NCBI RefSeq assembly: GCF_000686525.1
Contig: NZ_KK365986.1
Coordinates: forward strand, 133,995-197,994
Direction of reading: 5' to 3'
DNA length: 64,000 bases
From: Desulfonatronovibrio hydrogenovorans DSM 9292
Lineage (GTDB): Bacteria > Desulfobacterota > Desulfovibrionia > Desulfovibrionales > Desulfonatronovibrionaceae
The stretch's first letter is position 1. Each line of letters begins with the position of its first letter. Below are positions 60,822-64,000 of this stretch, one piece after another. A model generated the notes under the pieces. It did no database searches. It saw only the letters and a program-made list of their open reading frames with translations, and was not told the origin of the DNA. A program made the position numbers and the translations under genes.

Positions 60822-61394
60822 ATGACCAAACAGGACATCAGACAGAAAATGCTTCTGGCCAGGGCCGGACTTACCAGGGATGAAGTGGCCCGGAAAAGCC
60901 GCAGGATCATCAGGAATTTTCTTGATCTGCCTCTGATGGGTCAATACCCGGCCTGTCTGGTTTATCTGCCTGTCAGAAACGAGGTTGACACTAGGTCTTT
61001 GATCCTGGAGATGGTTGCCAGGTCCAAAGAAGTCTATGCTCCCAAATGCGACTGCACTTCCTGCACCATGGACTATTACCGGGTCACAGGTCTTGACAGC
61101 CTTGAACCGGGTTCTTTCGGCATTGACGAGCCATGTCCGGATTCAGCCCAAAAATTTATCAACAAAAGTAAGGCCATGTGCATTCTTCCCGGCCTGGCCT
61201 TTGACCGCTGCGGGGTCCGCCTGGGCTATGGCCGGGGATTTTTTGACCGCTACCTGTCCGGTCTGACCGGTCCCAAACCTTTACTTATTGGTTTTGGGTA
61301 TGATTTTCAAGTAACAGATCAGCTGCCCAGGGATGAATGGGATGTGCCGGTGGATATGATTGTTGCTGAGCAGGGAGTTCTGGAAACGGGCTGA
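60822..61394 (+). CDS. 5-formyltetrahydrofolate cyclo-ligase
   Basis: This 190-aa protein has the family signature in its second half: ILPGLAFDRCGVRLGYGRGFFDRYL, with the nucleotide-binding basic patch near the N-terminus (KQDIRQKMLLARAGL). It converts 5-formyl-THF to 5,10-methenyl-THF using ATP and so clears an inhibitory folate. Length is normal. Confidence 0.93.
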   Translation: MTKQDIRQKMLLARAGLTRDEVARKSRRIIRNFLDLPLMGQYPACLVYLPVRNEVDTRSLILEMVARSKEVYAPKCDCTSCTMDYYRVTGLDSLEPGSFGIDEPCPDSAQKFINKSKAMCILPGLAFDRCGVRLGYGRGFFDRYLSGLTGPKPLLIGFGYDFQVTDQLPRDEWDVPVDMIVAEQGVLETG

Positions 61395-61682
61395 GCTGAA
61401 GTGATCCAGGGGCAAATCTTTCCCGGACTGAGGTTTTTTTGGTCATTGCCAAGCCGGGAACCGGCAGAAGTAACCTCGGTCAGGATATCTATCCATAAGA
61501 TTGCCACGCACCCTCCGGGTGCCCGCAATGGCACCAATACTGGACAGCTACATTAAAAATCGTTCAGTTCAGGTTAAAATTTCTCACATCCGGGCTTAAA
61601 CGGCCCTTGTTGAGCAAGGCATGATAAAGACAAAGCATGAGGAGGAGATTTTATATTCACATCCTCCGGACTGGGGGCAATA

Positions 61683-62417
61683 TTGAAGTATCTGCAGTTT
61701 AGTTTTCCAGGGATGGACAGGATCAGATGTGTATTCGGAACCAGGCTGGGCGGGATCAGTTCCGGCAACTTCAGCTCAGGCAATATTTCTTTTGAGGTCG
61801 GGGATGAAGAAAACAATGTTCTGAATAATCGTCAGGCCCTGCAGAAGGAGCTGGGCTTTGAAAGACTGGTTGAACTTAACCAGGTTCATGGCACAAAGAT
61901 CCATTTTGACCTGTCCGGGGATTTCCTCCAGGGATCAGATCTCAGGGGGGACGGAGCCGGGACCTCCTGTCCTGGGGCTGCTGTACTGATCAAGACAGCT
62001 GATTGCCAGCCGATTTTTCTGGCCCATGAATCCGGGAAATTCGTCTGCGGCCTGCATGTGGGCTGGCGGGGAAACAGGGCTGGATTTCCTGGAACAGGGG
62101 TTGCTGATTTCTGCGCCCGTTACCGGCTGAGTCCCGGGGAACTGACAGCTGTGCGCGGCCCCAGCCTGGGACCGTGCTGTGCCAGATTTGACCGGCTGGA
62201 TGAGCATTGGACCAGTGATTATTCCAGATACTATGATCCCCGGCTAGGAACCATGGATTTATGGTCTTTGACCAGGGATCAGCTCCTGGAGGCAGGGGTA
62301 AGGCCTGAAAAAATATTTTCCCTTGATCTGTGTACCAGATGCCGGGAGGACCTGTTTTTTTCCTATCGCAAAGCAAAGACCTGCGGTCGGCAGGGCAGCC
62401 TGATCATGATTTTTTGA
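61683..62417 (+). CDS. pgeF: PgeF/YfiH peptidoglycan-editing factor (DUF152)
   Basis: This 244-aa protein starts at a TTG with CTGGGGG upstream. Family landmarks are present: LNQVHGTKIHF, KTADCQPIFLA, GLHVGWRGNRAGF and GPSLGPCCARFD, which supply the two His and one Cys of the metal site. YfiH proteins remove wrongly incorporated Ser from peptidoglycan precursors and act on purine nucleosides; older names call them laccases. It sits 288 bp after the folate gene. Confidence 0.9.
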   Translation: MKYLQFSFPGMDRIRCVFGTRLGGISSGNFSSGNISFEVGDEENNVLNNRQALQKELGFERLVELNQVHGTKIHFDLSGDFLQGSDLRGDGAGTSCPGAAVLIKTADCQPIFLAHESGKFVCGLHVGWRGNRAGFPGTGVADFCARYRLSPGELTAVRGPSLGPCCARFDRLDEHWTSDYSRYYDPRLGTMDLWSLTRDQLLEAGVRPEKIFSLDLCTRCREDLFFSYRKAKTCGRQGSLIMIF

Positions 62418-62499
62418 CTAATATTCCGGACTGTCTTATATTTACCTTTACTGAGCGATTTTCAAATGAACAGTCCGGCTGACTGTCATTGAAAGCCCT

Positions 62500-62548
62500 G
62501 CATTTGTCTGGGCAAAATACCCTTGCAAGTTAATTCCCTTTATTCAGT
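62500..62548 (+). repeat. Second copy of a 50-bp intergenic element
   Basis: GCATTTGTCTGGGCAAAAT and TAATTCCCTTTATTCAG match the element at about 40603-40648 in order and spacing, with about three quarters of the bases the same. It lies between pgeF and the kinase-like gene. Its function is unknown. Confidence 0.45.
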
Positions 62549-62692
62549 TCAGACTGGAGCCAGGGCGGGGCAATTTCATGAGTATCCTGACTGCGATGGC
62601 TTGAGCCGGCCCGGCTTGCCTCTGCCCGGTCAGGTGCTCCTGGACAGCCAGCCACAGGCTGATGAACTTCCCAGAACAAAGGAGGTGAGGAC

Positions 62693-63658
62693 TTGGATAA
62701 TTCGGCCAGAGAACTGCTCAAGGAACTCATGCCTTCCTTTCCCACCAGGCATTGTGGAAAAATATATACTGACACCACCGAGTTCATGGATATCTCCTAC
62801 GGAGACGTCATCAGCCTGGAAGACAGGCGTTTTCTGGTGCTCCGGGATGAGGCTGAACGGCGGTTCGGTATGGAGGATCCCAAGTTCTGGGTCAAACGGT
62901 GCCGGGATCTTGATACTGGTGAGAGGCACATCCTCAAACTGGTCTTTCATGAAAAATTTGATCAGAAAATCGGACAGCTGACCATCAATTGTTTTCGCAG
63001 CCCCAGGAAGGAATCCAGGATTCTGGATCTGGTCAGGGGGGACTTAAGGTTCATGCAGGGCCGGACTCTTCTGGATGATGCTGGAAATCCGGTCCGGATC
63101 CTGGACATAGTCTGGGGGAAGAGCCTGGACAATATTGTGGAAGACCTGGACATGGACCATGAAACCTATTTTCAGGAGAAATTTCCTGAGATCCTGGAAA
63201 AATTCATGGGGGCCTGCGAGGCCCTCGGCTTCATGCATCACCACGGTGAAAAACACGGGGATGTGCGGCGGGACCATATCTTTGTCGAATACGGATCAGG
63301 CCATTACAGGTGGATTGATTTTGACTATGCCTATGAAAGCGTGGAAAACCCCTTTGGCCTGGACCTGTTCGGCTTGGGCAGTATCCTGCTTTTTATCACC
63401 GGAAAAGGGGTCCATGACAATGTCAGCCTTCCTTCGACCCGGTCCGGCCGGGAGTTTTTCAATGGGCTTTCTCCTGATGATTTTTCTGTGCTTTTTCCCA
63501 ACCGGCTCATTAACCTGAAAAAGCTTTTTCCCTACATCCCCAGGTCCCTTAATCATGTCCTGATGCATTTTTCCAAAGGGACCTACGTTACCTATGAGAG
63601 CGTTGACGAGCTGCTGGGAGATCTGGCCAAAGCCAGCAGGGATCTTGCAAAAGGATGA
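62693..63658 (+). CDS. Protein-kinase-fold protein (degenerate catalytic loop)
   Basis: This 321-aa protein has a TTG start right after a strong AAGGAGGTGAGG. It resembles bacterial kinase-fold enzymes: an N-lobe with ERHILKLVF (the Lys is a candidate for ATP binding) and a catalytic loop HGDVRRDH at 188-195, where HRDxxxxN is expected, followed by WIDFDYA (209-211) in place of DFG. The Asp of the loop is kept while the Asn is replaced by His. It may phosphorylate a small molecule or lipid, or be a pseudokinase. The neighbouring UspA gene begins 57 bp later. Confidence 0.75.
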   Translation: MDNSARELLKELMPSFPTRHCGKIYTDTTEFMDISYGDVISLEDRRFLVLRDEAERRFGMEDPKFWVKRCRDLDTGERHILKLVFHEKFDQKIGQLTINCFRSPRKESRILDLVRGDLRFMQGRTLLDDAGNPVRILDIVWGKSLDNIVEDLDMDHETYFQEKFPEILEKFMGACEALGFMHHHGEKHGDVRRDHIFVEYGSGHYRWIDFDYAYESVENPFGLDLFGLGSILLFITGKGVHDNVSLPSTRSGREFFNGLSPDDFSVLFPNRLINLKKLFPYIPRSLNHVLMHFSKGTYVTYESVDELLGDLAKASRDLAKG

Positions 63659-63715
63659 GTCCCGGCTTAACGGCCAGTTTTCTTTTTTTGCTGACCTTTA
63701 ACCAGGGAGGTGCAG

Positions 63716-64000
63716 ATGAACTTCAAGAAAATCCTTGTGGCTGTCGATGCCTCGGATAACTCAGCCCGGGCGGTTGAATACACCGGAGTTATGACCGGCA
63801 AGGCAGGGGATTGCGATATTCATTTGTTTTACGCTGAACGCCTGCCTGAACGGGATATTTATCCGGATGAAGAGTCGTGGTGCGCGGCCTGTCAGGAAGA
63901 GCAGGAAAAGATCAGGGTGTTCCTGGACAAGGCCAGGGAGATTCTGCTGAAACACGGAGTCAAGTCTGAACGGATCACAGTCAATTATCTGCCTGGTGCT
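63716..64000 (+). CDS. Universal stress protein UspA (partial, C-terminus beyond window)
   Basis: The first 95 residues are visible: FKKILVAVDASDNSARAVEY at the start, then a loop with a Cys pair (CAACQ) and a helix LDKAREILLKHGVK before an ITVNYLPG strand. This fits the Usp fold, an ATP-binding stress protein. GGGAGGTG precedes the ATG. The rest lies outside the window. Confidence 0.9.
   Translation, partial: MNFKKILVAVDASDNSARAVEYTGVMTGKAGDCDIHLFYAERLPERDIYPDEESWCAACQEEQEKIRVFLDKAREILLKHGVKSERITVNYLPGA

Overview
The window most resembles the chromosome of a sulfate-reducing or related anaerobic member of the Desulfovibrionales (Desulfobacterota). This is an inference from gene content: FmdE-family proteins, HypF for hydrogenase maturation, FeoB with Fur-type boxes, a ferrosome-like cluster, livKHMGF and a GGDEF/HD-GYP pair. 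There is no rRNA. The only RNA gene is an initiator-type tRNA-Met. Genes are closely packed in both orientations, and no insertion sequence, prophage or CRISPR array was recognised.

Layout. (1) 1-6.7 kb, minus strand: a TonB-dependent metal-uptake operon. It holds a TonB-receptor plug fragment, a periplasmic FmdE-like protein, TonB, a FecB-type binding protein, a full TonB-dependent receptor, a DUF4198 protein and an FmdE protein cut by the window edge. (2) 7.1-12.5 kb, plus: a coiled-coil protein, a diguanylate cyclase, an HD-GYP protein and a DksA-like protein, then a MoxR-type ATPase with a VWA partner and a hypothetical. (3) 12.6-16.2 kb: a FecI-type sigma fragment, a cobalamin riboswitch ahead of metE, and a TVP38/DedA-type membrane protein. 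(4) 16.2-45.5 kb: an iron island carrying nine Fur-like boxes. It contains an FMN-binding protein, FeoB, tandem periplasmic FmdE-like proteins, a complete type IV pilus/type II secretion-like machine with four unusually large pseudopilins, an HU protein, a small DUF2325 operon, a ferrosome-like cluster (P1B-type ATPase plus three small proteins) and another DUF4198 protein. (5) 45.6-53.4 kb: tRNA-fMet, a PAS protein that has a histidine-kinase dimerisation motif but no ATPase domain, the livKHMGF transporter and two small helical proteins. (6) 53.6-64 kb: a GT9 glycosyltransferase, hypF, uvrA, a 55-aa membrane protein, 5-formyl-THF cyclo-ligase, PgeF/YfiH, a kinase-fold protein and a UspA cut by the edge.

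How the parts fit. The iron island reads as one physiological module: import (FeoB), periplasmic metal-binding candidates (FmdE-like, DUF4198), storage (ferrosome-like cluster) and a surface machine. All are interspersed with boxes resembling the Fur consensus or the palindrome TGAAAATTATTTTCA. The most unusual part is the pilus-like locus at 21.2-37.6 kb. Its three paralogous ~340-390-aa pseudopilins and one 654-aa pseudopilin, with two GspG-like modules, follow directly on FmdE-like periplasmic genes and are interrupted by a Fur-like promoter region. I know of no described system with this composition. A link to iron or metal acquisition is an inference from position and boxes only.
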